Below, piece after piece: positions 16,714-25,418 of a stretch of 64,000 nucleotides of DNA. A model generated the notes under the pieces. It was not told where the DNA came from. It did no database searches and worked only from the letters and a program-made list of their open reading frames with translations. Source of the DNA: Sinosporangium siamense. GTDB taxonomy: Bacteria > Actinomycetota > Actinomycetes > Streptosporangiales > Streptosporangiaceae. Where the stretch lies: the NCBI RefSeq assembly GCF_016863435.1, contig NZ_BOOW01000036.1, forward strand, positions 1-64,000. Direction: 5' to 3'. The first letter of the stretch is position 1; each line of letters opens with the position of its first letter. A program made the position numbers and the translations under genes.

Positions 16714-18327
16714 CTAGGCGACGGCTTTGACGAAGACCGACAGGTCGGAGAAGGTCCACGTGTTGAACTCGCCGTCCCACACATACTTCTTGTTCAGCGC
16801 GATGGCGTTGTCGTCGTAGAACAGCGGTGCGTAGGGGAGCTGGTCGGCGATCTCCAGCACGAGCTCCTTGACAATCTTCTTACGCTCTTCGCCCTCGGAG
16901 GCGGCCAGCTTGACCAGGTTCTCCTCCAGCGCGGGGGAGCTGTAGTTCGACAGGTTGAAGGCGTTGGGCACGGCGGTGGCCTTGCCGAGCACGTCCGGCA
17001 ACCATTCGCCCGGGTCCGGCGAGGCGTAGCTCGCCCCCATGATCAACATGTCGAGTTCCTTGTGCGCGAAGAGCTGGGCCACCCACTTCTCGTGCGGGAC
17101 CTGCTTCGCGGTCAGCGTGATGCCGATCTGCTTGAGGTTCTGCGCGGTGTTCTGCAAGATCTTCGACCAGATGGACTGGGCGTTCGAGTAGGGCACGGTC
17201 ACCTCGAAGCCGTTCGGGAACTTCGACTTGGCCAGCTCCTCCTTCGCTTTGGCCAGGTCGAAGCCATACTGCGGGATCTCGTTCACGAGCTGCCGGAATC
17301 CCTCCTCCCCGAACACGGCCTTCAACATCGGCTCAGGGACCGGGCTGACCGCGGGCTTCAGCCGTTCACCCGCGAGCGCCTCGCGGTTGGTGGCATATGC
17401 GATGGCGCGCCGCACGTGCACATCGCTGAAAGGCTCGACGTTCACGTCGAACGACCAATACCGGCTGCTGTTGCCGCGCGAGAAGAGGATGTTCGCGTTG
17501 CGGAGCGACGTCCAGCGCCTGGCGTTGTGCACGTCCACGGCGTAGGTCGCGTCGAGTTCCCCGGAGTCCACGGCGATGCGAATGGTCTCGCTGTCCGGGA
17601 TGGTCTTGTATTCCAGCCGCTTGATCTTCGGCTTCGGCCCCCAGTAGTTCTCATTGCGCACCAGCACGGTGCCGGAGGCGGGATTGAACTTCTCGACCTT
17701 GAACGGGCCGGTGCCCATGGTGAGAACCGTCGGGCTGCCGAGGTCGCGTTTGTGCTTCTCGGCGAAGGACTTCTTCACCACCTGCCAGATCGGGCAGACG
17801 ATGTAGCCGAAGGAGTTGTTGGGCTTCTTCAGGGTCACCGTGACCTCGTGGTCGCCGGTGGCCTTCACCTCCTTGATATTGGTCATGTAGGACGCGGCCT
17901 GGGAGGCGACCTTCGGGTCCATGTGCCTGGCCAGCGAGTAGGCCGCGTCCTCGGCGGTCATGGCGCTGCCGTCCCAGAACTTCACGTCGCTGCGGAGTTT
18001 GAAGACATAGGTCGTGGGCTCCGGCTGCGACCAGGACTCGGCGATCTCCGGGACCAACTGGCCGTCGGAGCCCACTTTGAGCATGGTGTTCAGGATCTCC
18101 GACTGGATACCGGTCGAGGCGCCGTCGAAACCGTGGGCGATGTCGAGCATCGAAGGGGCGCCCGACATCCCGACGACGAACTTCTCGATATCGGCGTTCG
18201 AGGCCGCCGCGGGCTTCGCGTCCGGACCGGCGGCCGGCCGGCGATCCCCTGAGGCACAGGCGGTCGCGGCGATGCCGAGAGCGATTAAGGCACAGGCCGC
18301 TTTGGCGGCGGGGGAACGGACGGCCAT
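16714..18327 (-). CDS. Peptide ABC transporter substrate-binding lipoprotein (family 5), copy 2
   Basis: A 537-residue family-5 peptide-binding lipoprotein, first gene of the minus-strand block. Signal MAVRSPAAKAACALIALGIA ends in the lipobox ATACAS. The family signature is FKLRSDVKFWDGSAMTAEDA near residue 110, and the C-terminal lobe has YAPLFYDDNAIALNKKYVWD. A GAGGTG site lies ahead of the ATG. It is a clear paralogue of copy 1, most alike in lobe one (VVGMSGAPSMLDIAHGFDGAS against VWGMAGNPSMIDIAHGLDGAS) and in the C-terminal lobe. Two binding proteins for one permease pair usually widen the substrate range. Confidence 0.92.
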   Translation of the reverse strand: MAVRSPAAKAACALIALGIAATACASGDRRPAAGPDAKPAAASNADIEKFVVGMSGAPSMLDIAHGFDGASTGIQSEILNTMLKVGSDGQLVPEIAESWSQPEPTTYVFKLRSDVKFWDGSAMTAEDAAYSLARHMDPKVASQAASYMTNIKEVKATGDHEVTVTLKKPNNSFGYIVCPIWQVVKKSFAEKHKRDLGSPTVLTMGTGPFKVEKFNPASGTVLVRNENYWGPKPKIKRLEYKTIPDSETIRIAVDSGELDATYAVDVHNARRWTSLRNANILFSRGNSSRYWSFDVNVEPFSDVHVRRAIAYATNREALAGERLKPAVSPVPEPMLKAVFGEEGFRQLVNEIPQYGFDLAKAKEELAKSKFPNGFEVTVPYSNAQSIWSKILQNTAQNLKQIGITLTAKQVPHEKWVAQLFAHKELDMLIMGASYASPDPGEWLPDVLGKATAVPNAFNLSNYSSPALEENLVKLAASEGEERKKIVKELVLEIADQLPYAPLFYDDNAIALNKKYVWDGEFNTWTFSDLSVFVKAVA

Positions 18328-18471
18328 CGAGACACCTCACATTGGGACGGTTCTGGACACCGTGCGCCCCGCGCCCCCACCTCCGCATCACACCCGCCGC
18401 CAAATGCGGACACCTCCATTTCGTTCGCACGGCTAAAGCCTGAGCCGGATTCGGCTGGCTTCACTGGCCGT

Positions 18472-20721
18472 GTGACAGTCGACTACGCCAAGGCAGAGCG
18501 TTTCCTGCCGCACAACCGCGAGAAGCTCGTGTTCGGGGACCGCGTCGAGCCTCAGTGGCTGGCGGACGGAGACCGATTCACCTACCTGAGCCGCAGGCGC
18601 ACCGGCAAACGATTCCTCCTCGTCAACCCCGCGGAAGGAAGCGTCACCCCGGCCTTCGACCACGAACGGCTCGCCAAGAGCCTCGCCGCCGCCTCCGGCG
18701 CCGCCGTCGACCCGGGCGACCTGCCCTTCGAGAGCGTCGAACTCGACGACAAGCAGGTGGGGTTCGAGGTCGACGGCGAACGCTGGACCTGCGACCTCGG
18801 CGACTACACCTGCACATCGCGCGGGCATCGCCCCGGACTGCACGAGACCCCCTCCCCGGACGGGAAATGGGTGGCCTTTGTCCGCGAGCACAATCTGTGG
18901 GTGCGGGAGATCGTCACCGGCGCCGAACACCGCCTCACCGGCGACGGCACGGCCGACTTCGCCTATGCCAAATGCCCGGACGCCTCCAGCCCGCGGGTGT
19001 TGTTCGAACGGCTTGGTGTGCAAGGGCCGCCGATGTTGCTGTGGTCGCCCGACTCGCGGCGCATCGCCACCCATCGCCTGGACACGGCCGGCCTGCCTTC
19101 GGCATATCTCATCGACGCGGCACCGCTCGACGGCGGGCGGCCGAGGCTGCGCACCTCGCATTATCCGGTGCCCGGCGACGCGAAGGTGCCGACCGCGGAA
19201 CTCGTCGTCGTGTCCGTGCCGCACGGCACCCTCGTGCGGAGCGAAGGAGCGCCTCTGCACGCCGAATATGTGCCGCCGGAGATGGCGGGAATGGCATGGT
19301 CGGAGAAGGGCGACAAGCTCTATTACTACGACACCGACCGGTTCTTCCGCCGGTTGTCGCTCTATGAACTCGACGCCGCTACAGGCGATGTGCGTCTTCT
19401 CGCCGAGGATCATCACGAGAAGCGGGTCGACGGCAATCCCTCCGGCGGCCCGCCCATCAGCCGGGTGTTGAGCAACGGCGACGTGGTGTGGTTCTCCCAG
19501 CGCGACGGATGGGGTCACCTCTATCTCTACGCCGCCGAGGGCGGGGAGCCCGTCCGGCTCACCTCCGGGGAATGGGTCGTCAAAGAGATCCTGCACGTCG
19601 ACGAGAAGAACGGGACCGTTCTCTTCGCCGCCTCAGGGCACGTCGCGGGCGATCCCTATCCGCGGCAGATCTTCAGCGCCGGACTCGACGGCACCGGGCT
19701 CACCCGCCTCACCGACGACGTGCTCGACCACGCCGCCGTCGTCTCGCCCAGCGGGAAATATCTCGTCGACGTAGCCTCCTTCGTCGATGTGCCACCCGTC
19801 ACGAGTGTGCGGAACCTCGCGGGCGAGGTCGTCGTCGAATTGGAGGTCGCCGACGTCGGCGACCTCGTCGCCCTCGGCTGGCGCGGCCCCGAACGCGTGC
19901 GGGTGCGGGCCGCCGACGGCGTCACCGAGATCTACGGCACGCTTTTCTTCCCGCTCGACTTCGACCCCGGGCGGAGTTATCCGGTCGTCGAGCACGTCTA
20001 TCCCGGCCCGCAGATCCATCGCGTCGCCCCCGGATTCGGCGATCCGAGCTGGTCGGAGGTGTTTGCCGTGGCGGCCCTCGGCTTCATCGTGGTCACCCTC
20101 GACGGGCGCGGCACCCCCGGGCGGAGCAAGGCGTTTCACGACGAGTCCTACGGCAGGATGGGCGAGGCGGGCGCCACCCACGACCACGTCGCCGGCATCA
20201 CCGAACTCGCCGCCACCCGCCCGTATATGGACCTCACCAGGGTGGGTGTCTTCGGCCACTCCGGCGGGGGTTATGCCGCGGCCCGCTCCATCCTCGCCCA
20301 CCCCGACTTCTACCACGTGGGGGTCGCCTCATCGGGCAATCATGAAAACGACCTCTACTGCGCCGGATGGGCCGAGCTCTATCAGGGCCCTTACGACAAA
20401 GAGCTTTATCAGGACGTCAACAACTCATTGCTGGCCCACCGGCTCAAGGGCAAACTCTTCCTTGTTCACGGCGACGGCGACGACAACGTCTTCCCGTATC
20501 ACACGATGCGTCTCGTCGATGCGCTCATCCGGGCAGGGAAGGACTTCGACCTTCTTCTGATCCCCGGTGCGGAACACGGTCTGTTTGGTTATGAAGGCTA
20601 TGTCGCCAAACGTACGTGGGACTATTTCGTGCGCCATCTTCACGGGGTCGAACCCCCGGCTGACCACCCCGTTCCCGACGTTCCCCTGGACCGGCAGCGG
20701 CTTATCAAGATGCTCGGCTGA
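18472..20721 (+). CDS. S9-family prolyl oligopeptidase / dipeptidyl peptidase IV-like
   Basis: A 749-residue serine peptidase with an N-terminal beta-propeller (DPPIV_N, residues about 60-480) and a C-terminal alpha/beta-hydrolase domain. Catalytic residues are the Ser in FGHSGGGYAA near residue 602, the Asp in VHGDGDDNVFP near residue 672 and the His in IPGAEHGLFGYEG near residue 704. It lacks a signal peptide and begins at GTG 18472, so it should act on peptides in the cytoplasm. It is divergent from the peptide-uptake block, which would supply such peptides. A 12-bp hairpin follows 90 bases after the stop. Confidence 0.9.
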   Translation: MTVDYAKAERFLPHNREKLVFGDRVEPQWLADGDRFTYLSRRRTGKRFLLVNPAEGSVTPAFDHERLAKSLAAASGAAVDPGDLPFESVELDDKQVGFEVDGERWTCDLGDYTCTSRGHRPGLHETPSPDGKWVAFVREHNLWVREIVTGAEHRLTGDGTADFAYAKCPDASSPRVLFERLGVQGPPMLLWSPDSRRIATHRLDTAGLPSAYLIDAAPLDGGRPRLRTSHYPVPGDAKVPTAELVVVSVPHGTLVRSEGAPLHAEYVPPEMAGMAWSEKGDKLYYYDTDRFFRRLSLYELDAATGDVRLLAEDHHEKRVDGNPSGGPPISRVLSNGDVVWFSQRDGWGHLYLYAAEGGEPVRLTSGEWVVKEILHVDEKNGTVLFAASGHVAGDPYPRQIFSAGLDGTGLTRLTDDVLDHAAVVSPSGKYLVDVASFVDVPPVTSVRNLAGEVVVELEVADVGDLVALGWRGPERVRVRAADGVTEIYGTLFFPLDFDPGRSYPVVEHVYPGPQIHRVAPGFGDPSWSEVFAVAALGFIVVTLDGRGTPGRSKAFHDESYGRMGEAGATHDHVAGITELAATRPYMDLTRVGVFGHSGGGYAAARSILAHPDFYHVGVASSGNHENDLYCAGWAELYQGPYDKELYQDVNNSLLAHRLKGKLFLVHGDGDDNVFPYHTMRLVDALIRAGKDFDLLLIPGAEHGLFGYEGYVAKRTWDYFVRHLHGVEPPADHPVPDVPLDRQRLIKMLG

Positions 20722-20811
20722 TCTGAAACCGGGCGGGCACCGCTCAATTCCGTAGCCAACCGAACCGAGCTGGATGTCGCCCTATCCTCGGGTGCCCGGA
20801 AACACGCCGCA

Positions 20812-20843
20812 GCCGCCTTCGGGCCTCCCTCCCCGAAGGCGGC
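20812..20843 (+). terminator. Hairpin terminator after S9 peptidase gene
   Basis: GCCGCCTTCGGG and CCCGAAGGCGGC form a perfect 12-bp stem with an 8-base loop, between the S9 gene and the next gene. No U-run follows, as usual in this GC range. Confidence 0.7.
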
Positions 20844-20913
20844 CGCGCTCCGGCGCCCCACGCCGTGCTCAGCTTTTATGCCAGGCTGAGTCGCTCGAAA
20901 GGCACACCCGCAT

Positions 20914-21909
20914 ATGCGTGTCGTGGAATTGACCGGCGTCGACGGCTATCTCGCCTTCGACCTCGACTGTGCGCTCAGCGTCGGCGGCACTCGCCTCGCC
21001 CCTCACATCAGCCGTTCGGAGGCCGTGGTCCTCGCCCGCGCCATGACCTTCCGCCATGCCGTGCTCGGCCGGCGTGTCGGCGGCGCCGCCGCCCTGCTGC
21101 GTGCCACACCCGAGACCAGGGACGACATTCTGGGGCGCTATGTCGCCGAGATCCATCCCTTAGTCGAACGCCGCTCTTTCCTGACATTTCCTGATATCGG
21201 GACCAGGGCCGAGGACCTTCCCGCCCCCTCCCTGACCGGCACCACCACCACCCACACCGCCCTCGGCATCGCCGTCGCCGCCGAAACCGCCCTCGGCGGC
21301 CTGCGGGGACGCACCCTCGCCCTCTACGGCTTCGGCGACACCGCCGCCGCCCTCGCCGCCGAGGCCCTCACCCGCGGCGCCCGCGTCACCGCCGTCGCCA
21401 CTCCGCACGGCACCGTCCACCGCTCCGGCGGCCTCGACGTCCCCCTGCTCCTCCACCTCCGCGACCGATACGGCGACGCCTGCGTCGCCCACGTCGGCCT
21501 GCCCGTGCACCCGCCCACCGCCCTGTTCACCGTAAACGCCGACATCCTGGTCCCCGCCGACCGCCCCGGCACCCTCGACGCCCCCCGCGCCACCCGCACC
21601 CCCGCCCGCCTGATCGCCCCCGCCACCCTCGCCCCCTACACCCGCACCGGCCTCGCCACCCTCCACGCCCGCGGCGTCCTCGCCCTCCCCGACTTCGTGA
21701 GTACGGCAGGAGCCGACGTCACCCCCACCACCTCCCGCGGCCACATCGAACACACCATCGCCACCCTCACCGCCCAAACCCTCACCACAGCCGACGGCCC
21801 CTACCCCGCCGCCTGCACCCTCGCCGTCGACTTCCTCCACACCTGGACCCCCCTCCCCCTCCCACCCCCACTCCTCCCGGACTTCACCCCCGCACGCCAA
21901 GGTCCGTGA
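20914..21909 (+). CDS. Glu/Leu/Phe/Val dehydrogenase-like protein lacking the active-site lysines
   Basis: A 331-residue protein with the two-domain layout of the ELFV amino-acid dehydrogenases. The N-terminal part aligns with the substrate domain: GGTRLAPHISRSEAVVLARA, then MTFRHAVLGRRVGGAAALLR. Active enzymes read roughly MTxK...GLxxGGGK there. The first Lys is Arg and the second Lys falls on Ala, so deamination seems unlikely. The nucleotide-binding part is better kept: LRGRTLALYGFGDTAAALAAE, ADILVPA, RGVLALPDFVSTAGAD. The C-terminal half is extremely C-rich at third codon positions. It may be a binding or regulatory derivative, or a decaying enzyme. Confidence 0.7.
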   Translation: MRVVELTGVDGYLAFDLDCALSVGGTRLAPHISRSEAVVLARAMTFRHAVLGRRVGGAAALLRATPETRDDILGRYVAEIHPLVERRSFLTFPDIGTRAEDLPAPSLTGTTTTHTALGIAVAAETALGGLRGRTLALYGFGDTAAALAAEALTRGARVTAVATPHGTVHRSGGLDVPLLLHLRDRYGDACVAHVGLPVHPPTALFTVNADILVPADRPGTLDAPRATRTPARLIAPATLAPYTRTGLATLHARGVLALPDFVSTAGADVTPTTSRGHIEHTIATLTAQTLTTADGPYPAACTLAVDFLHTWTPLPLPPPLLPDFTPARQGP

Positions 21910-21957
21910 CGGTAAGAACACCATCGATGAGCTGGTCAGAGCCGTACACTGAGAGTC

Positions 21958-22167
21958 ATGAGCTGGACCCAGCATGTGCCATATGTTCTGGAACAGGATG
22001 AGGACGGAGTGTGGTGCGCCAGTGCCCAACTTCGTCCGGGTGTGGGGGCCGTCGGCGACGGACTCACGGCGGAGGCGGCTGTGGAGGACCTGCGCCAGGC
22101 ACTCATCGCGCTCATCGAGGAAGTCGGCCCGTCGCCGGAGTTGACCGTGACGGTGGACGTCGCCTGA
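21958..22167 (+). CDS. HicB-family antitoxin
   Basis: A 69-residue protein with the degenerate RNase-H-like HicB fold: VPYVLEQDEDGVWCASAQLRPGVGAVGDG, then TAEAAVEDLRQALIALIEEV. It is the short form without a DNA-binding C-terminal domain. It sits directly before the HicA gene with a 1-base TGATG overlap, so it is translated together with it. The antitoxin-first order is common in actinobacteria. Confidence 0.8.
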   Translation: MSWTQHVPYVLEQDEDGVWCASAQLRPGVGAVGDGLTAEAAVEDLRQALIALIEEVGPSPELTVTVDVA

Positions 22168-22391
22168 TGCCTCCAGTGCCATCGTTGCCTGGGGCGCAGG
22201 TGGTCCGGGCGTTGGAGAAAGCCGGGTTCGACGTCGCGCGGGTGCGCGGCAGTCATCACATTCTGCGCCACGAGGATGGGCGTGTGGTAAGCGTGCCAGT
22301 CCATCTCGGTCGAGATCTCCCCAAAGGGACCTTGCGTAACATCCTTTCACTTGCGGGAATGACTGCGGACGAACTTACAGATCTCCTATAA
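22167..22391 (+). CDS. HicA-family mRNA interferase toxin
   Basis: A 74-residue HicA protein. The double-stranded-RNA-binding-like fold is shown by GAQVVRALEKAGFDVARVRG, the catalytic His region GSHHILRH, and the strand-helix VSVPVHLGRDLPKGTLRNIL with LAGMTADEL. The predicted catalytic His is present, so the toxin should be active and held by the upstream HicB. The ATG at 22167 overlaps the hicB stop by one base; a longer upstream frame is a shadow of hicB. Confidence 0.85.
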   Translation: MPPVPSLPGAQVVRALEKAGFDVARVRGSHHILRHEDGRVVSVPVHLGRDLPKGTLRNILSLAGMTADELTDLL

Positions 22392-22454
22392 ACGATCATG
22401 TGACATCTGGGGTGTACGTGGACAATTGTTGCTAGAGGTGTCACTCTTCCGTGC

Positions 22455-23372
22455 ATGCGAATCATGGCAGCGTTTGCTCTAGGCCTGTCTTCGCTGGTAG
22501 TCGGGGGCGGCACTGTGCAGGCGACCGCGGCTCCGGCTTTCCAGTTGCCTTTCACATGTGGTGAGTCGTGGCGTGGCACCACGTCGAGTTCCGCGCACGG
22601 CTCCAAGTGGGAGATCGACTTCAACCGGGGGAACTCGCCCGACGCGGATCTCGGCAGTGCCGTGCTCGCGTCGGCGGCGGGAAGGGTGGTGACCTCCGCC
22701 CACCAGGGGAACAGCAACGGTTTCGGGAACCTCGTCAAAATCGAGCACGCGGGTGGGCTCGCCTCGTATTACGCGCACCTGAACGCGCGCTTCGTCAAGG
22801 CGGGCGACACGGTGGCGCGGGGCCAGCGCATCGGCACGGTCGGGAAGACCACGATGGCCTCCCGCAAGGGCATGCCCGCGCACCTGCACTACGAGGTGCG
22901 CGCGAAGACGGGAACGTGGCCGAACAACATCAAGCCCGCGGTGTTCAACGGGGTGCGGTTCGGCTATCCCACTCAAACGTTGACGTCGAAGAACTGCGGC
23001 GGCGGCGGGGAGTCCAAGCCGCAGCCGGGGCCGAAGCCGGGCGGCAATCCGTATTCCCCGGAGAGGGTCTGCGGGTCGGGCTACAAGCGCATCGACTCGG
23101 CGCCGCTCGGAAAGGCGGCGACCGTCTTCCTGCTCTATAACTCCGCCAACGGCCACAACTGCGTGACGACCGTCAAGAACACCGGGACGGGTGGCAAGAG
23201 CGCTGTTTCGGCCTACCTTGAGGTCAAGGGCAAGCGCCGCACCACCGACTCGGGCAACTTCCAGTACTACGCCGGCCCCGTGCGCGCCTACGCCAAGGGA
23301 GTCTGCGTGAAGTGGGGCGGCTCGGCGGGCGCCACCCGCTACAACAGCCCGTTTGAGCACTGCCGCGGATAA
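22455..23372 (+). CDS. Secreted M23 peptidase fused to a spore-associated-protein (SapA)-like domain
   Basis: A 305-residue exported protein. Residues 1-28 are a Sec signal (MRIMAAFALGLSSLVVGGG...ATAAPA). Residues about 30-170 are an M23/LytM endopeptidase with HGSKWEIDFNRG, the central SYYAHLNARFVKAGDTVARG and the catalytic HLHYE. A Gly/Pro linker follows, then a C-terminal domain of about 100 residues reading NPYSPERVCGSGYKRIDS, LYNSANGHNCVTTVKN, YYAGPVRAYAKGVCVKWGG. That domain resembles Streptomyces spore-associated protein A, with four Cys that may form two disulfides. The fusion suggests peptidoglycan cutting during aerial growth or spore-wall change. Confidence 0.82.
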   Translation: MRIMAAFALGLSSLVVGGGTVQATAAPAFQLPFTCGESWRGTTSSSAHGSKWEIDFNRGNSPDADLGSAVLASAAGRVVTSAHQGNSNGFGNLVKIEHAGGLASYYAHLNARFVKAGDTVARGQRIGTVGKTTMASRKGMPAHLHYEVRAKTGTWPNNIKPAVFNGVRFGYPTQTLTSKNCGGGGESKPQPGPKPGGNPYSPERVCGSGYKRIDSAPLGKAATVFLLYNSANGHNCVTTVKNTGTGGKSAVSAYLEVKGKRRTTDSGNFQYYAGPVRAYAKGVCVKWGGSAGATRYNSPFEHCRG

Positions 23373-23377
23373 CACGC

Positions 23378-24724
23378 GTGCTGGTACGGGGGAAGTCAGG
23401 GGAGTTCGACCTCCAACGCATCAAGAAGGACGGGCCGCCGAGCTGGAACTCGGGGTCCTACACCAGCGTCGACCAGATCCGGAAATGGGTCGGCGACACC
23501 AGGCCCGACGACGTCGAGGGTGTCGCCGTCTCCTACCGGACCATGGCCACGATGCTCGCCGGGGACTGCGTCGACAAAGGCCTGAACCACCACCTTTACA
23601 AGGCCGCCCAGCAGGTCGCGGAACACTGGGGCGGCGACGCGGCCAAAGCCGTCCTGCGCTCCCTGCACAAACTGGAGGCCAACGCCCGCGAACTCGCCGA
23701 CCGCTCCGCCCGCCTCGCCCACTCCCTCAACGGCTACGCCAACACGTTGCGGCAGTTCAAGGACAACCGGCCGGAGAACGGCTGGTTCACCTGGGACAAC
23801 GACATCTCCGGTGCCTTCAAGGAGACTTCACCTGGGATGATCGTGTCCAACTTCATCACGGGCGACACCAAGTCCGACACGGACAAGGCGCGTGAGTTCC
23901 TGGTCGGGCTGAACGAGCGGATCGTCACCCACTACGAGATGTTTCCCGACTCCCTGGCCCGCATGCCTTTGAACAGCGGACCACCGGCGGACCCCAGCCT
24001 CGGCCAGCTCCCCAAGACCTCCATCCCCTCGGGCGGCCTCCCCGGCGGCGGTCTTCCGGGCGGTGGCCTGCCCGGCGGGGGACTCCCGGGCGGCGGCTTG
24101 CCCGGCGGTGGTGTGCCCGGCTCCCCGGACTACCCCGGCACCGGAGCCCCCGGAACACCGCACTATCCAGGCGGCGGAACCCCCGGAACCCCCGGAACCC
24201 CCGGAACACCCGGCTACCCCGGCGGCTCCCCGGCCGACCCCAAGCTCCCCGGCAGCCCTGCCCTCCCCGCAACCGGCGAATCCGGTCTACCCGGACGCCC
24301 GGACCTCCCCACCGGGAGTGACCCCCGAGCGGTTCCCGGCCTGCCCGACGGCTCAACCATCCCAAGAGCCACCGAACTAGCCGGCTACGAACCTCCCGCC
24401 CTCCCCACCGGAACCGGCCCCGGCACACCCGGCCTGGGCACCCCCGGCTACCCCACGGGAACCACCCCGGGCCTGAACACCCCCACCACGGGCATCGGCA
24501 GCCCCGGCGCCATAGGCGCCGCGCCCGGCACCCCGCTGGGCGCCCCCGGAACCCTCCGCCCCGACGCCACCCGCCCCGGCGGCATGAGCGGCGTCCCGAT
24601 GATGCCGTACGGCGGAGCCGCCGGCGGCGAAGGCCCCCAGGACCGCGAACGCACCACCTGGCTCTCCGAAGACGACGACATCTGGGGCACCAACCCCGAA
24701 ACCGCCCCACCCGTCATCGGCTAG
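23378..24724 (+). CDS. WXG100/PPE-like protein with Pro/Gly repeat tail
   Basis: A 448-residue protein. Residues 25-190 are helical, with WXG-type features (VAEHWGGDAAKAVLRSLHKLE, then helices ending RQFKDNRPENG), like helical substrates of type VII secretion. Residues 210-420 are low complexity: GGLPG repeated six times, then GTPGTPG and PGTP-rich repeats. The C terminus, RTTWLSEDDDIWG then PPVIG, is the acidic Trp-containing end often seen on such proteins. No secretion genes lie nearby. The GTG start is only 5 bases after the M23 stop and has no ribosome site, so it may depend on coupling. Part of its tail exists as an inverted copy at 44149-44415. Confidence 0.6.
   Translation: MLVRGKSGEFDLQRIKKDGPPSWNSGSYTSVDQIRKWVGDTRPDDVEGVAVSYRTMATMLAGDCVDKGLNHHLYKAAQQVAEHWGGDAAKAVLRSLHKLEANARELADRSARLAHSLNGYANTLRQFKDNRPENGWFTWDNDISGAFKETSPGMIVSNFITGDTKSDTDKAREFLVGLNERIVTHYEMFPDSLARMPLNSGPPADPSLGQLPKTSIPSGGLPGGGLPGGGLPGGGLPGGGLPGGGVPGSPDYPGTGAPGTPHYPGGGTPGTPGTPGTPGYPGGSPADPKLPGSPALPATGESGLPGRPDLPTGSDPRAVPGLPDGSTIPRATELAGYEPPALPTGTGPGTPGLGTPGYPTGTTPGLNTPTTGIGSPGAIGAAPGTPLGAPGTLRPDATRPGGMSGVPMMPYGGAAGGEGPQDRERTTWLSEDDDIWGTNPETAPPVIG
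24031..24216 (+). repeat. Tandem GGLPG / GTP codon repeats
   Basis: Fifteen-base units coding Gly-Gly-Leu-Pro-Gly run about six times from 24031 to about 24120, followed by GTPGTPGTPG units near 24175-24216. They lie inside the helical-protein gene and keep its frame, so they are a coding repeat that can lengthen or shorten by slippage. Confidence 0.75.
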
Positions 24725-24736
24725 GGCCCGCCCACC

Positions 24737-24763
24737 GAGGCCGGTCCTCTATGGACCGGCCTC
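24737..24763 (+). terminator. Hairpin terminator
   Basis: GAGGCCGGTCC and GGACCGGCCTC form a perfect 11-bp stem around TCTAT, 13 bases after the stop of the WXG/PPE-like gene. Confidence 0.75.
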
Positions 24764-24866
24764 ACATCGCCTGTCCGAGTTACCCGGTCACCGCGGCGGG
24801 GGCGCGCTGTCTTTCGCACGCGACGACGGCCGACCTCCCGGGAGCTGATACCGAGCCTCTGCCCGC

Positions 24867-25300
24867 TCATACGTTTCTTCGCCGCGTTGGAAATCGTCGC
24901 TCTCCGTAGTGAGCTGGAGCGCCCTGTCGCGGTCCCGCTGGCAGGAGCCGCCGGCCGTCCTCGAAGCCGGTGTGGACCGCCTGCGCTAACTGCGAGGAGA
25001 GAGCGGGCCCCTGCTCGATCAGCGACTCGCTGGGGCTCCGACCGCGCGGTGGCTGCTGCGGCGACGGCCAAGACAGGCACAGGGCGCTTGGAGCCGGCGA
25101 CGCTGCCCTCGGTGTACAGCATGTGCCCACCGGCCAGCCGCAACGGCAGCGGCTTGGCACCCGCTCGTGCGGCGTCGATGCGTGCCCTCCGGGCCGTCTC
25201 GGGGGTGCGGCGGCGCAGGATCAGCAACCGGCCCGCGTAGTCGAAGGTAGACAGGAAGTGGTAGAAGACCCACCGGTGGGCCGAGGTTGCGTCACCATCG
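24867..25300 (-). pseudogene. Decayed coding remnant, perhaps retropepsin-like aspartyl protease
   Basis: No intact gene fills 24764-25418. On the minus strand one frame reads FLSTFDYAGRLLILRRR, then LPLRLAGGHMLYTEGSVAG. A second frame continues with ESLIEQGPALSSQLAQAVHT and GFEDGRRLLPAG. Together they resemble the C-terminal half of actinobacterial retropepsin-like proteases (FDYAGRRLxL ... LAGDHxLxxGSxNG), but the active-site DTG stretch falls at the frame change and is lost. At least one frameshift is needed and there is no start. The rest of the gap shows nothing else. Confidence 0.35.
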
Positions 25301-25418
25301 CGCCGATGGCCGCCGCATGCCTTCTCGCCGGCGCCAAGCGCCCGGCTGCCGAAGCGGTCGAGGGCCTGTTTGAAGGAGGCGGGGAGACCGAAATGCCGCC
25401 GCTGGAGGGAAGCCGGGC

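Noticed and set aside
21160-22350. Long minus-strand frame rich in Gly/Glu/Val opposite the dehydrogenase-like gene
   Set aside because: It is a mirror of the C-ending codons of the plus-strand gene, with no start signal or domain.
23378-24724. Type VII secretion locus
   Set aside because: One WXG/PPE-like gene is present but no EccB, EccC, EccD or mycosin gene lies in the window, so only a possible substrate can be claimed.
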